64,000 nucleotides of DNA from Pseudoalteromonas rubra (GCF_001482385.1 NZ_CP013611.1:186001-250000), one strand, 5' to 3'; numbered from the stretch's first letter, positions 36,720-46,520 are shown. Made by a program: numbers and translations. Notes: generated from the sequence alone by a model not told the origin.

Positions 36720-37219
36720 TACTTATTTTGGTCTGTTTTTTCAGGCCTGAGTATATAATGTTGCAACGTGGCTATGCCTGGCGCTAGAGTGTGCCACTGT
36801 TCAGCTCTTATATTCAGCTCGACATAACCTGCTGTCACTATGTTATCAAACTGGTGTGTACTCAGATGATTTACCAGTATCGTCATGGCAGGGTTGTGGC
36901 CAATTATCGTCACATCATTGTACTGGTCCGGCAGCAGGTGCAGGCAGTCCATTAAGTCGACGGCATCAAAGGTATAGAGCGCCGGTATTTCCTCAATAGC
37001 CTGAGCCACCTGACATTGAGCGTGCAAGATATGCGCAGTATCCCGTGCCCGGCGAGCAGGGCTGGTGAATATATGAGTATCAGGCAGCAAGCCTAACCGG
37101 TTTGCCAGCGCCTGAGCCCTGCGCACTCCTTTGGGTTTGAGCGGCCGGTCAATGTCGTGCAGCAGAGGTTCCTGCCAGCTGGACTTGGCGTGTCGGATCA
37201 ATCTAAGTGTTTTATTCAT
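36719..37219 (-). CDS. sixA: SixA-like histidine phosphatase
   Basis: A 166-residue protein of the histidine phosphatase superfamily. The catalytic RHG-like motif is LRLIRHAKSSWQEP (His phosphoacceptor), with ARRARDTAHIL and the second catalytic His in VTIIGHNPAMTILV. SixA removes phosphate from the HPt domain of ArcB in E. coli; the same activity is likely but the substrate here is inferred. Small single-domain protein without signal peptide. Convergent with sohB; 36 bp separate its start from the end of the ABC transporter ATPase gene. Confidence 0.88.
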   Translation of the reverse strand: MNKTLRLIRHAKSSWQEPLLHDIDRPLKPKGVRRAQALANRLGLLPDTHIFTSPARRARDTAHILHAQCQVAQAIEEIPALYTFDAVDLMDCLHLLPDQYNDVTIIGHNPAMTILVNHLSTHQFDNIVTAGYVELNIRAEQWHTLAPGIATLQHYILRPEKTDQNK

Positions 37220-37255
37220 ACATAACCCAACGAATAAGTATGTTCTCAGTGTAGA

Positions 37256-38173
37256 CTAGGGTGTCGTGAACAGCTCATTTTCCAGGGTATTGCCATTAAT
37301 TAACTGCTTGTAAGTCCAGCCCTGATTATGACAGAGCTCCAGTAATGCAATATCCAGCGCCGTATGGCTGGTATCATACTCGATAACAAATTCATCAGGC
37401 TGAGATTGTCTGACGTGTTTCACTCCGTTAAGGTGAGCTATCTGCTCCTGCATCTGATCGGTAACCTGCTGAAGTTGTAGTGTCAAAAAGGCGGTGCTGG
37501 ACTTGTTTTGGGTATATCTTTGATGACTGGTTAGTTTACCTTGTTCAAGATACAACACAGTGTCACATAAGCGTTCCAGCTCACTCAGATCATGTGAACT
37601 GAGCATAAAGGTGATGTCTTTACTTAGACTGGCAATCAATGAACGGATGGCTTTTGCATTGATGGGATCTAACCCTGCTGTTGCCTCGTCGAGCAAGACA
37701 ATTTTGGGCTCACCTATTAAAGCTTGTGCAATGCAGATCCGTTTTCTCATACCATGGGACAGCTCAGAGGCTTTGGCATTGAGCTGGTTACTTAGATCAA
37801 CAAGTTCCAAAACGCGTTCTGTTTCACGTGTCGCGTCACGGCGACTTAACCCCTGTAACTGACCATAAAAGGTCAGTTGTTTGCCCACAGAAAAGCGGGG
37901 GTCCAGCTGTGCATCTTGTGGTAAGGCACTTAGGACACCGAACAGGACGTTGTCGCCTGGTGTATGTCCAAATACTTTGACGCTGCCTGCATCAGCTTGT
38001 AAAAAGCCACACAAGATACTGAATAACGTTGTTTTTCCTGCTCCATTGGGCCCTACCAATGCAACCGTATGGCCGTGGTCTAACGTAAAGCTGACCTTGT
38101 CCAGCGCACATTTGCTGGAAAATCGCTTGGTGACGTCGTTGACTTCGATGACAAATGGCGTTGGAGTACTCAT
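37256..38173 (-). CDS. ABC transporter ATP-binding protein (ABC-2 exporter type)
   Basis: I take ATG 38173 (MSTPTPFVIEVNDVTKRFSS), which overlaps the permease stop codon (ATGA); an upstream frame to 38197 is within the permease gene. The 305-residue protein has Walker A in VALVGPNGAGKTTLFSIL, Q-loop ALPQDAQLD, signature ELSHGMRKRICIAQALIGEP, Walker B IVLLDEATAGLDP and switch His in LSSHDLSELERL. The last 90 residues form a C-terminal extension. Together with the permease it forms an export-type transporter of unknown substrate; the layout resembles DrrA/NatA/CcmA-type systems. Confidence 0.9.
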   Translation of the reverse strand: MSTPTPFVIEVNDVTKRFSSKCALDKVSFTLDHGHTVALVGPNGAGKTTLFSILCGFLQADAGSVKVFGHTPGDNVLFGVLSALPQDAQLDPRFSVGKQLTFYGQLQGLSRRDATRETERVLELVDLSNQLNAKASELSHGMRKRICIAQALIGEPKIVLLDEATAGLDPINAKAIRSLIASLSKDITFMLSSHDLSELERLCDTVLYLEQGKLTSHQRYTQNKSSTAFLTLQLQQVTDQMQEQIAHLNGVKHVRQSQPDEFVIEYDTSHTALDIALLELCHNQGWTYKQLINGNTLENELFTTP

Positions 38174-38979
38174 AGATCTTTCCTTTTCATTAGCCAAAAT
38201 GCAGCACTTAACAATACCGCAGTTTGCAGCAGGGGAAGTGCAATGGCGTGTAAACCGATACCGTGCCAGGGGGCAATGTCGCTGATATGCACACCGGGTA
38301 GCAAATAATACAGCCAGTGAACCGGTTCGAACAAAGAGCTCAGGTAACTAATCAGCATATTCCCGACGGTGAACAGTAAGCTGGCATAAATGATACTTAG
38401 CCTGGCTGAGCTGGCGAGCAGATTAAGTAAGCTCATCAGCGCGATGAAGGGAAGTGTGGTCAAAACCAGTAACGCAATAATAGAGGTAGTTTTACCCAGG
38501 CCTGCCATGGCCAGTGTGGCATCCCGGGTGAGCATGAGTACCCAAGCAGCAAAGGCTGAGGCCGTGATCAGGGTCAGTAAAATAAGCGCCTGGCCTGTAA
38601 ATCGGCCGAGCAGGATCTCTCCACGGTTGGCACGTAATGTCAGGAATCTGAGCGTGCCCCGTTTTGCGTCCTCAACCGTTTGATCTGCGCTGACAAACAA
38701 GGTAAAAACTGGAAAACTAAATAACGCAATAATCCAGTAGACCGACAGTTCAGCCTCTGGCCAACGTGCAAGTGAATAGAGCCCCACTGAACCGGCTATT
38801 TGCACCGCGATATCAGAGAACTCTGGGCTGTTGAGAACAGAAACTGCGTGATAAATGGGGAAGCGTAAAATCATTAGCCACACCATAGTGAAGGCGGCCA
38901 GCGCCAGCCAGCCGCGTTTGGTCGCAAACAAGCGGGTCAGTTCAAACTGACTCAATAATATGATTCTTTTTAGTGGCAT
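38170..38979 (-). CDS. ABC-2-type transporter permease
   Basis: A 269-residue membrane protein with six hydrophobic helices in the ABC-2 pattern: an N-terminal amphipathic start (PLKRIILLSQFELTRLFATK), helix WLALAAFTMVWLMILRF, a soluble EDAKRGTLRFLTLRANRGEI stretch typical of this family (contact to the ATPase), then ILLTLITASAFAAWVLMLT and further helices. It is the upstream, translationally coupled partner of the ATPase. No accessory gene in the unit reveals the substrate. Confidence 0.88.
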   Translation of the reverse strand: MPLKRIILLSQFELTRLFATKRGWLALAAFTMVWLMILRFPIYHAVSVLNSPEFSDIAVQIAGSVGLYSLARWPEAELSVYWIIALFSFPVFTLFVSADQTVEDAKRGTLRFLTLRANRGEILLGRFTGQALILLTLITASAFAAWVLMLTRDATLAMAGLGKTTSIIALLVLTTLPFIALMSLLNLLASSARLSIIYASLLFTVGNMLISYLSSLFEPVHWLYYLLPGVHISDIAPWHGIGLHAIALPLLQTAVLLSAAFWLMKRKDL

Positions 38980-39058
38980 AGTGCACTCCTTTTGCGGATA
39001 CCTTAACGCAAAAGCAAATAGATGGGAAAGGTGAGAATTGTTTCAGAGTGTGGCGAAT

Positions 39059-39084
39059 AAAAAAGAGCCCGCAGGCTCTTTTTT
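39059..39084 (-). terminator. Terminator of the M2 peptidase gene
   Basis: 11-bp stem (AAAAAAGAGCC / GGCTCTTTTTT, CGCA loop) 13 bp beyond the stop of the M2 peptidase on the minus strand; T6 lies on the minus-strand 3' side. Confidence 0.93.
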
Positions 39085-39096
39085 AAATCGAAGGAA

Positions 39097-40908
39097 TTAC
39101 CAACCGCACTGGCGGTTTTTATTTTGCTCATCCAGATAAGTCTGAAGTGGTGCAAAGTAATCCAGGATAGCGGTTGCGTCCATTTGCTGACTGCCAGTGA
39201 CGCTTTCCAGTGCTTCTTGCCATGGACGGCTGCTGCCCATTTCAAGCATGGCATTTAAGCGCTCGCCCGCTTCTTTCGAGTTGTAAACTGAACAACGATG
39301 AATGGCTTCTTTGTTACCAGCAATTTCACATAGTGCTTTGTGGAATTCAAATTGCAAAATGTGTGCAAGGAAGTAACGTGTGTAAGGTACATTGCCTGGT
39401 ACGTGATATTTTGCACCTGGGTCAAAGTCGTTTTCGCTACGTGTAACAGGTGCCTGAAGACCTTGATACTTTTCACGTAATTCCCACCAGGCCTGATTGT
39501 ATTCTGCCGGGCTGATTTCACCGGAGTACACTTTCCAGCGCCACTGGTCAACTAGCAGGCCAAATGGAATGAAAGCAATTTTGTCAAGCGCCATTTTCAT
39601 CAACAGACCAATGTCTTTCGATTCATCTGGTACTTGCTCTAACAGACCGATTTCTTTGAGGTAACCAGGCGTGACTGACAGAGCAATGGTGTCACCGATA
39701 GCTTCATGGAAACCATCGTTGGCACTTTCCTGATAATACAACGGCAGTTTGTTGTAAGCACGTTGATAGAAGTTATGGCCTAACTCGTGGTGAATAACGG
39801 AGAATTCTTCACCAGTGCGCTGGATACACATCTTAATACGCAGATCGTCTTTGTTATCCAGGTTCCAGGCTGACGCATGACACTGTACGTCACGATCTTG
39901 CGGTTTGGTGAATAATGAACGAGTCCAGAAGGTCTCTGGCAGTGGTTCAAAGCCCATTGAAGTAAAGAACTTCTCAGCACCTTTTACCATCTTGATTTCA
40001 TCGTAATTATGCTGCTCTAGCAGTTCAGTGACGTTATAACCCGGATCGGCATTTTCAGGTGCGACCAGATCATAGATGTTACCCCACTGTTGTGCCCACA
40101 TGTTACCTAGCAGGTGTGCCGGGATTGGCTGATCTTGTGGTACTTTGTCTTCGCCGTACTTTTCGCCAAGCTTTGCGCGAACATGACAATGCAATGAGTC
40201 ATAAAGCGGTTTTACCTGACCCCAGATACGATCAAGTTCTTTGGCGAAATCATCCGCGGGCATATCGTATTTGCTGCGCCACATTGCGCCTGTATCGCGA
40301 TACCCCAGCTCCTGAGCACCTTCATTTGCCAAAGACACTAAGTCTTTATACAGAGGGCGCATTTGAGGAGAAACCTGACGCCAGCCTTGCCATACGTCCA
40401 ATAGTTCATCGTAGTTTCGGCTGTTGGCCATTTTGGATGTCATTTCACCCAGACTCATGCAGTTGCCGTCTTTACAGTATTTACCTTTACCGTACATACC
40501 GTCCAGCTCTGCCGATAGCTTAGCCAGCTCAGCCGTTTTGGCCGCGTCTTTTGGCGCTGGTAATGTCAGGTTAAGTTTCAGCTTGTCGAGTTTACGACGA
40601 TTGTCGTAACTTAGCTCAAGTTCGTCAAACTTAGCTGCTTCATTGGCCAATGCGACTAGTTTTTCAGTGTATTCCTGGCTTACGTCAGCGGCCAGTGATG
40701 CCGTGTCTTCTGTAATGAAGTTGGCATAGATCCAGGCTGAACGTGCACTGCGATAGCTCAGGTCCTGCAGGTCTTTTTCTGCTTTGGTTAAAAATGCTTC
40801 AGCGTCTTTTTCGGTCAGGGTTGACGTGCTTGTTGAGTTACATCCACTCAGAGAGAGTGCCCCGGCAACCACGAGGGCGCCCAGGCTGAGTTTGAATTGT
40901 AGTGCCAT
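39097..40908 (-). CDS. M2-family peptidyl-dipeptidase (ACE-like) lipoprotein
   Basis: I take ATG 40908 (MALQFKLSLGALVVAGALSL then SGCNS), with GGAACA upstream; ATG 40911 is adjacent. The protein has about 603 residues, a lipoprotein signal (lipobox LSLSGC), and the zinc motif HELGH at about residues 374-378 in EFSVIHHELGHNFYQRAY, with the third ligand Glu in NDGFHEAIGDTIALS. These are the hallmarks of bacterial angiotensin-converting-enzyme homologues, which remove dipeptides from peptide C-termini. Expected in the periplasm, lipid-anchored. Divergent from the FadE-like gene. Confidence 0.93.
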   Translation of the reverse strand: MALQFKLSLGALVVAGALSLSGCNSTSTSTLTEKDAEAFLTKAEKDLQDLSYRSARSAWIYANFITEDTASLAADVSQEYTEKLVALANEAAKFDELELSYDNRRKLDKLKLNLTLPAPKDAAKTAELAKLSAELDGMYGKGKYCKDGNCMSLGEMTSKMANSRNYDELLDVWQGWRQVSPQMRPLYKDLVSLANEGAQELGYRDTGAMWRSKYDMPADDFAKELDRIWGQVKPLYDSLHCHVRAKLGEKYGEDKVPQDQPIPAHLLGNMWAQQWGNIYDLVAPENADPGYNVTELLEQHNYDEIKMVKGAEKFFTSMGFEPLPETFWTRSLFTKPQDRDVQCHASAWNLDNKDDLRIKMCIQRTGEEFSVIHHELGHNFYQRAYNKLPLYYQESANDGFHEAIGDTIALSVTPGYLKEIGLLEQVPDESKDIGLLMKMALDKIAFIPFGLLVDQWRWKVYSGEISPAEYNQAWWELREKYQGLQAPVTRSENDFDPGAKYHVPGNVPYTRYFLAHILQFEFHKALCEIAGNKEAIHRCSVYNSKEAGERLNAMLEMGSSRPWQEALESVTGSQQMDATAILDYFAPLQTYLDEQNKNRQCGW

Positions 40909-41056
40909 CATTGTTCCAATTATCGTTATTAGAGACGTGATAATACCAGTGTCGGTTGATTGCGACAAATCGCGTTGTATAAGCTGAGTAAAAATATTGT
41001 GATAAGTGGCATTTGTTCCATACTTAAAGCGCCATGAACCGGGAGGTGCCGAAACC

Positions 41057-43321
41057 ATGTGGTTACTGATACTTGTCTTAATTGCTGTGTGTTTTATTTT
41101 CTACGTTAAGGAAGCCAGGCTCAAAGTCGTTTCTAGTCCGGCTTTAGCATATTTCAAACGTGCATTACCCCAATTATCGCAAACTGAGCGCGAAGCGATG
41201 GAGGCTGGCGATACCTGGTGGGACGCAAGTTTGTTCAGCGGGAAACCCAACTGGTCCCAGTGGCTGCAAGCGGGCAAGCCTGCGCTGAGTGACCATGAGC
41301 GAGACTTTATTGAACATGAATTGACTGAACTGATGGCGATGCTGGACGAAAGCCAGATCTGTGCTCAGGGCGACTTGCCACCAGAAGTGTGGCAATTTCT
41401 GAAAGAAAAGGGATTTTTCGCTTTTATTATTCCTGAAAAATTTGGCGGCAAAGCCTTTAGTGCGCAGGCTAACTCGGCCATTGTAACGCAAATTGCCACG
41501 CGTAGTTTGTCAGCGGCAGTGACTGTGATGGTACCAAATAGCCTGGGCCCGGCTGAACTATTACTGCATTTTGGCACTCCCGAGCAGCAACAAACCTGGT
41601 TGCCTAAATTGGCAGATGGTTCGGCGTTGCCTTGTTTTGCATTGACCTCCCTGGAAGCTGGTTCAGACGCAGGTGGTATTACCGATTTTGCAGTGGTGTG
41701 TAAGCAAGAGTTTGACGGGGAAATGACTTTGGGCCTGAAAGTTACCTGGCGTAAACGTTATATCACATTAGCACCCGTGGCATCCGTGCTGGGGCTGGCT
41801 TTCAAAGTGTATGATCCTGATCAGCTAATATCAGAAGTAACTGAATTAGGCATTACCTGTGCACTTATCCCTACCGATCACCCGGGTGTTGAGGTCGGAG
41901 CAAGACATGATCCTATGGGGCTGGCGTTTATGAACGGCACAACACAAGGGCTGGGGGTGTTTATCCCTATGCACTGGGTCATCGGGGAGATGGACGGGAT
42001 AGGCAAGGGCTGGCGCATGCTGGTGTCCTGTCTGAGCGCCGGGCGGGGCATCTCATTACCAGCATTAAGTGCTGGAACTGCACAATTGAGTGCTAAGGCT
42101 TCGACTGCTTATTGTCGTGTCAGGCGACAATTTAAGCAATCATTGTGGCGATTTGAAGGGGTCCAGGTTGCGTTGGCTAGGGTCGCGGGGCTAAGTTACA
42201 GTATAGAAGCCACCCGACAGAATACCGCGATGGCCATAGACCTCAATAAAAGTCCTGCGGTGATCACGGCGATTGCCAAGTACCATCTGACCGAAATGGC
42301 CAGAGTTGCTATCAATGATGCAATGGATTTACATGGTGGCAAAGCAATTCAGCGCGGGCCACTTAACTATCTTGCACTGCACTATCAGGGGATGCCGATC
42401 AGCATTACTGTCGAGGGTGCGAATATCCTGACGCGAAACTTGATGATTTTTGGTCAGGGTGCAACCCGCTGTCACCCATATGTGCTCAAGGAAATGGCTG
42501 CCGCACAGGAGCAAGATGCGGATATGGCATTGCAGCAATTCGACAAGGTGCTAATGCAGCATTTGGCCCACAGTGGTAAAACCTTTCTTAAAGCGTCGTT
42601 TAATGGCCTGACTCGTGGTGTGTTTTCATTTGCACCCGTTGCCGGAGAGGTGGCACGCTACTACAAAACGCTCACCTGGTATAGCCAGATTTTGGCTGTC
42701 TTGAGTGACCTGGCAATGCTGGTGCTGGGAGGCAAGCTAAAGCTTCAGGAAATGCGCTCTGCCAGGCTTGGTGATATGTTGAGCCAGCTCTATTTGGCGT
42801 CGTGTGTGTTGAAGAAGTTTGAGGATGACGGTCGTCAGTGTAGTGATCTACCTTTACTACATTATGCGATGCAATTTCATCTGAGTGCATTTGAGCGGGC
42901 TTTTACCGGGTTTATCGATAATTTTGCACTTACCGGGCTGAAGACCATAGCAAAGCGTTGGTTTATGCCTTTCGGGAGCGCTGTGGGTGGTCCGTCGGAT
43001 CGGCTGATTACGGCACTTTGCGAGAGCCTCTATTGTAATAAGCTCACGCTTGCAAGGGTAAGCAACCTTTGTGATACCTCAGGACACGCAGGGTTAGCCG
43101 CACTGGAACAGGCATTTCAGTTATTTCCCAAATGTGAGCAGTGTTTGCATAAGTTTGAACGTTGGCAAAAGGCCCATCAGGCTAAATTGCTGGTATTAAA
43201 TACAGATGAGCAGCTTGCGATGGCCGTTGCTGAATGTGTCCTCGACGAGGAGGAGCGAGAGTTGCTCGTTGAATGGTTCCAGGCCAGCCGGAAGGCCCTG
43301 AGTGTTGATGAGAGTGTTTGA
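41057..43321 (+). CDS. FadE-like acyl-CoA dehydrogenase
   Basis: I take ATG 41057 (MWLLILVLIAVCFIFYVKEA) behind GGGAGG; the frame is open to 41006. The 754-residue protein is shorter than E. coli FadE (814). It has an N-terminal membrane helix, the acyl-CoA dehydrogenase fold (FFAFIIPEKFGGKAFSAQAN, CFALTSLEAGSDAGG, ITLAPVASVLGLAFKV), the DLHGGKAIQRGP segment and the catalytic-Glu loop ITVEGANILTRNLMIFGQGA, and the C-terminal DUF1974 region. It carries out the first oxidation step of fatty-acid beta-oxidation at the membrane. I did not find a clear FadR or PsrA operator in its 148-bp upstream region. Confidence 0.9.
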   Translation: MWLLILVLIAVCFIFYVKEARLKVVSSPALAYFKRALPQLSQTEREAMEAGDTWWDASLFSGKPNWSQWLQAGKPALSDHERDFIEHELTELMAMLDESQICAQGDLPPEVWQFLKEKGFFAFIIPEKFGGKAFSAQANSAIVTQIATRSLSAAVTVMVPNSLGPAELLLHFGTPEQQQTWLPKLADGSALPCFALTSLEAGSDAGGITDFAVVCKQEFDGEMTLGLKVTWRKRYITLAPVASVLGLAFKVYDPDQLISEVTELGITCALIPTDHPGVEVGARHDPMGLAFMNGTTQGLGVFIPMHWVIGEMDGIGKGWRMLVSCLSAGRGISLPALSAGTAQLSAKASTAYCRVRRQFKQSLWRFEGVQVALARVAGLSYSIEATRQNTAMAIDLNKSPAVITAIAKYHLTEMARVAINDAMDLHGGKAIQRGPLNYLALHYQGMPISITVEGANILTRNLMIFGQGATRCHPYVLKEMAAAQEQDADMALQQFDKVLMQHLAHSGKTFLKASFNGLTRGVFSFAPVAGEVARYYKTLTWYSQILAVLSDLAMLVLGGKLKLQEMRSARLGDMLSQLYLASCVLKKFEDDGRQCSDLPLLHYAMQFHLSAFERAFTGFIDNFALTGLKTIAKRWFMPFGSAVGGPSDRLITALCESLYCNKLTLARVSNLCDTSGHAGLAALEQAFQLFPKCEQCLHKFERWQKAHQAKLLVLNTDEQLAMAVAECVLDEEERELLVEWFQASRKALSVDESV

Positions 43322-43364
43322 TGTCATTCGATGTGTGATAGGGTGCATTGTTGCGCTTAATTGT

Positions 43365-43394
43365 TTGTGTGAGTTGGCTATTTGACTCACACAA
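43365..43394 (+). terminator. Hairpin after FadE-like gene
   Basis: A 10-bp stem (TTGTGTGAGT / ACTCACACAA, 10-nt loop after one mismatch-free arm) 44 bp past the FadE stop codon. No T-run; it may slow convergent transcripts. Confidence 0.45.
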
Positions 43395-43438
43395 CTTACA
43401 CGACGACTAATGAAAATTAGAGGGGGATGGGCATAAGC

Positions 43439-43876
43439 TTAGCGAGCAAATGGGTCGGCGTTAATTTTGTCAACATACCACTCGCCTTTGCGCCTTATAA
43501 GCTGGACGCTGCGCATATCATCTACTTGCTCTCCGTGTAACATACCGGTAAAAATTAAATTGATGCGGGCTTCGTTGCCGTATTGTTCCCGTAAACTTTG
43601 ATTCGTCATATCCACTTCAATGGTCACTTGATCGTATTGCATGTTTACCAGATTCCTAGCGAATTGAGATGGTGTGCCATAAGAGCGCATGATCCTGCCC
43701 ATCCGTGGCGTTGAGCGGCTTAGGGCCAGCTCCATGTCTTTTTTATTGTATAATGCGTCAAAGAACACCGTTGCTGCATATCCAGGAGTATTTTTGTCCC
43801 CACGCGCAGCGTCATCATCACCACATCCGGATAGCATCAATAGGATTACAGTTGAAAAAGTAAGTAGTAATTTCAT
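43439..43876 (-). CDS. Small lipoprotein with NTF2-like/DUF4878-type pattern
   Basis: A 145-residue lipoprotein: signal MKLLLTFSTVILLMLSGCGD with lipobox LMLSGC. The mature part (TPGYAATVFFDALYNKKDME, RSVQLIRRKGEWYVDKINAD) has the arrangement of NTF2-like lipoproteins of the DUF4878 kind: an N-terminal helix pair and a C-terminal strand ending in W.V..I. Function unknown. The Gly-Asp residues after the cysteine may keep it in the inner membrane. It stands alone between the FadE-like gene and the 781-residue lipoprotein gene. Confidence 0.72.
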   Translation of the reverse strand: MKLLLTFSTVILLMLSGCGDDDAARGDKNTPGYAATVFFDALYNKKDMELALSRSTPRMGRIMRSYGTPSQFARNLVNMQYDQVTIEVDMTNQSLREQYGNEARINLIFTGMLHGEQVDDMRSVQLIRRKGEWYVDKINADPFAR

Positions 43877-43997
43877 CTTAGTAGCAATTCAGGTGAATAT
43901 AACTTTAGTTTGTCTTCTAATCGAGGTTTTGTAAAGTGTCGGTCGATAAAATATAGGGTGAATAACGGGGAACTGCTCTGGGTTAGGGGAAAGTGAT

Positions 43998-44028
43998 AAA
44001 CAGTTGCAGCATGTTGCCGCAACTGTTT
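43998..44028 (-). terminator. Terminator of the 781-residue lipoprotein gene
   Basis: 10-bp perfect stem (AAACAGTTGC / GCAACTGTTT, 11-nt loop) starting 10 bp beyond the stop codon on the minus strand, followed by TATCACTTT rather than a pure T-run. Confidence 0.6.
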
Positions 44029-44038
44029 GAAAGTTAAC

Positions 44039-46384
44039 TTACTCAATATCGCATTTTAGCGCTCCGCGGCCTGTTCGGTAGCAAATTTCTCCTATATACA
44101 GCAATAGATCTTGTGGTAATACGTCTTCGATTAGTTGAGTTTGCGTGTCACCGTCATAACACTTAATGTCTTTGTTGCTTACCAGACAGGTGAGAGAGCC
44201 GTTTGCCAGCACTTTATGTACGGTTGCATTCGCCGCAAGCAGATCAGTCAGTTCTGTGCCTCGATTACCCCAGCACTGCCAGCTGGCATCGCTGAGCTGT
44301 GCACATACATTGTTTGCGTCGACAGCGTTAAGTTTTGCTGCGAGTAATTGTGCTGGCACGTTTTTCACCGGGTTATCACCCTTGGCATTACAAACGACAG
44401 TGCCATAATTGCCAAGCAAGCAGGCATAGTCGCCTTTAGTTATCACCTGTTTGAGTTCGACAGGGGCGTCCAGAGCAAGTGTCTGACCTAGGGTTTCACG
44501 ACAAGAATCAAATTCACCATCTTTTACTTTACAAGTGTAGTCATCACCTCGGAAAGTGTGGTTGCTTTCATATCTTAGTTCAACTTCACCATAATCGCTC
44601 TGGTCATGTTCATCTGTGGCGTGAAATTCAAGTGTTACCCTGCGTTCTAAGTCTCCGTTATACTTGATAGATGCGCTGGTATCAGACACTTGCTTAATGG
44701 TTACATTATCTTCCGTGCTCTTTGCCTGCCAGTGACTAGGTAAACCTTGCTTATCATTCAGGTGAAAAACTTGCCCAAAAACTTGTGCCTCGCTGCCCAT
44801 AATATAAGTTTCTTCTACGCCAGCATAGGGAATGACGATGGCGTTATGAGCCGTACCAATAATCGTACTTTCACGCACAATATCGCCCGCTTTAGCAGTA
44901 ACTTTTATTATAGTCAGGCCTTTACGGGTAATCGTTTTCTTATGCAGGTTCAGCGTTAAATTCTGACCCTCAAGAGACCACTCAAGATTATCGTAAGGGT
45001 CGTAGTCGCTGCTAGAGACCATGACTTCTTCAATATCAACATCGCCATTAAATACCAGATCTAACGTATCAGGGGTGTCCGGATAGATAGAAAATTCACC
45101 GGGGTCTTTGACTATCATCAGTGTTTTAGCCACTGTGCTGCTGACGTAGGTGAAATTAGCAAAGGTTGACTGTTCGGTCCCGTTTTTAAGTTTCACCTTG
45201 TACTCAATTTGCCGTGAAGTTTGCATGATGTCTTCGTCAGGAATGGTAATCACGAGTTTGTTGTTAGATTTTTCCATTAAGTCTTCGCTAAACTCTGGAA
45301 TAATCCAAGAAGCACTTTCAACATCGTCGAAATTAGTTAAGTTGGAATTTACCGTGATTTTTTGTCCAGGCACTGCGACCGATCGGTCTACTGTGAGCTC
45401 TAGGCCCTGTAAGTCAGTGACGTTTTGTACCACAACGGTTGTCTCAGCCGTTTTTGTGATGTTGCCTTTCATTGTTACAGTGAGCTGGAGTGTAAAGGTT
45501 TGGCTTGTAATCACTTCCGGGGCTCTAAAAGTATAGCTAGCTTTCCCTTGAGTTTGCTGGGAAGGCTGAGGCGTGCCTTGCCATCGCCACTCATAGCTGA
45601 TGATATCATCGGTACTGGCCGTTGTTGCCTGAATTGTCAGCGAATTTTTTTCATTTACAATGACCTGCTCAGGCAGACTGACACTGAGTGATGGCTCAGA
45701 TTCTGGCGTCAGTGTGACTTTAATAGTTTTGGAGATGACTTCGTCACTGGTGGTAATTTCGAAGATAATATTAAATTCTTGAGTTTGTGTGACCTCTGGT
45801 AATTCAATGCTGAAAGTACTTTGTCCCGCGCGGGTGTCATGGTTCGACTGAGTATCTGTATTAGTCAATTCAAAACCGTCGCTTCGCCAGTTAATTTTTT
45901 CTATCCTGGAGGTCATGGCGAAGGTTGCGGTAATGGATGCCTTACCACCGCCTGCCAGCGTTAGGGCATCAGCCAGCTCAATATGTCCGGCAGTAGATTT
46001 GGGCATCAAAGTCACCTGCCAGGTTTTGTGTGTCTGGTTATTATGACTGTCTGTGACTGTGTAAGTTAAAGTGACTTGTGTTTGCTCGTCGACCTCCGGG
46101 AAAGTTACATGATGTAATCCGTTAGTTGTATCGACAAACTTAACACCAGCAAGGGAGCTTGCCCATACACCGGTTACTGAATCGTTTTCTGGATCTGTCA
46201 CTGTGGTGGTCAGAGATAAGGTACCACCCGAGTTGACCAAGGTATTACCTTCCAGAATGACGCTGGGCGCCTGATTGACGGCTCGTTGTGTATTGTCTGT
46301 TGACGGCGATTTACTGTCGTTATTAGAAGAACCGCCACAGGCGGCTAGAACCCCAAAAGTGGAGAGCAGCAGGTAGTTTCGCAT
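44039..46384 (-). CDS. Lipoprotein with Ig-like/PKD-like repeats and C-terminal RCC1-like Cys repeats
   Basis: A 781-residue lipoprotein beginning MRNYLLLSTFGVLAACGGSS (lipobox LAAC). The first 600 residues are consecutive beta-sandwich units of the Ig/PKD-like kind, for example SLTTTVTDPENDSVTGVWAS, VTLTYTVTDSHNNQTHKTWQ and FTLQLTVTMKGNITKTAETT. The last 180 residues hold at least four repeats with paired cysteines: ACLLGNYGTVVCNAKG, VCAQLSDASWQCWG, TCLVSNKDIKCYD and ICYRTGRGALKCDI. That pattern resembles the RCC1/alpha-tubulin-suppressor-like repeat seen in secreted bacterial proteins. A surface binding role is possible but inferred. Confidence 0.75.
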   Translation of the reverse strand: MRNYLLLSTFGVLAACGGSSNNDSKSPSTDNTQRAVNQAPSVILEGNTLVNSGGTLSLTTTVTDPENDSVTGVWASSLAGVKFVDTTNGLHHVTFPEVDEQTQVTLTYTVTDSHNNQTHKTWQVTLMPKSTAGHIELADALTLAGGGKASITATFAMTSRIEKINWRSDGFELTNTDTQSNHDTRAGQSTFSIELPEVTQTQEFNIIFEITTSDEVISKTIKVTLTPESEPSLSVSLPEQVIVNEKNSLTIQATTASTDDIISYEWRWQGTPQPSQQTQGKASYTFRAPEVITSQTFTLQLTVTMKGNITKTAETTVVVQNVTDLQGLELTVDRSVAVPGQKITVNSNLTNFDDVESASWIIPEFSEDLMEKSNNKLVITIPDEDIMQTSRQIEYKVKLKNGTEQSTFANFTYVSSTVAKTLMIVKDPGEFSIYPDTPDTLDLVFNGDVDIEEVMVSSSDYDPYDNLEWSLEGQNLTLNLHKKTITRKGLTIIKVTAKAGDIVRESTIIGTAHNAIVIPYAGVEETYIMGSEAQVFGQVFHLNDKQGLPSHWQAKSTEDNVTIKQVSDTSASIKYNGDLERRVTLEFHATDEHDQSDYGEVELRYESNHTFRGDDYTCKVKDGEFDSCRETLGQTLALDAPVELKQVITKGDYACLLGNYGTVVCNAKGDNPVKNVPAQLLAAKLNAVDANNVCAQLSDASWQCWGNRGTELTDLLAANATVHKVLANGSLTCLVSNKDIKCYDGDTQTQLIEDVLPQDLLLYIGEICYRTGRGALKCDIE

Positions 46385-46520
46385 TATTCATTCCTTATGT
46401 TGCGTTTTCATTTCGACATGCAGAGTACAATAAAAAGGTGCAATTTTGGAAACGCTTATTTGTTCGATTGTGTATTTTAATTCATCAACAAATTTAAACG
46501 AATTGTGGTGAACAGAGGCT

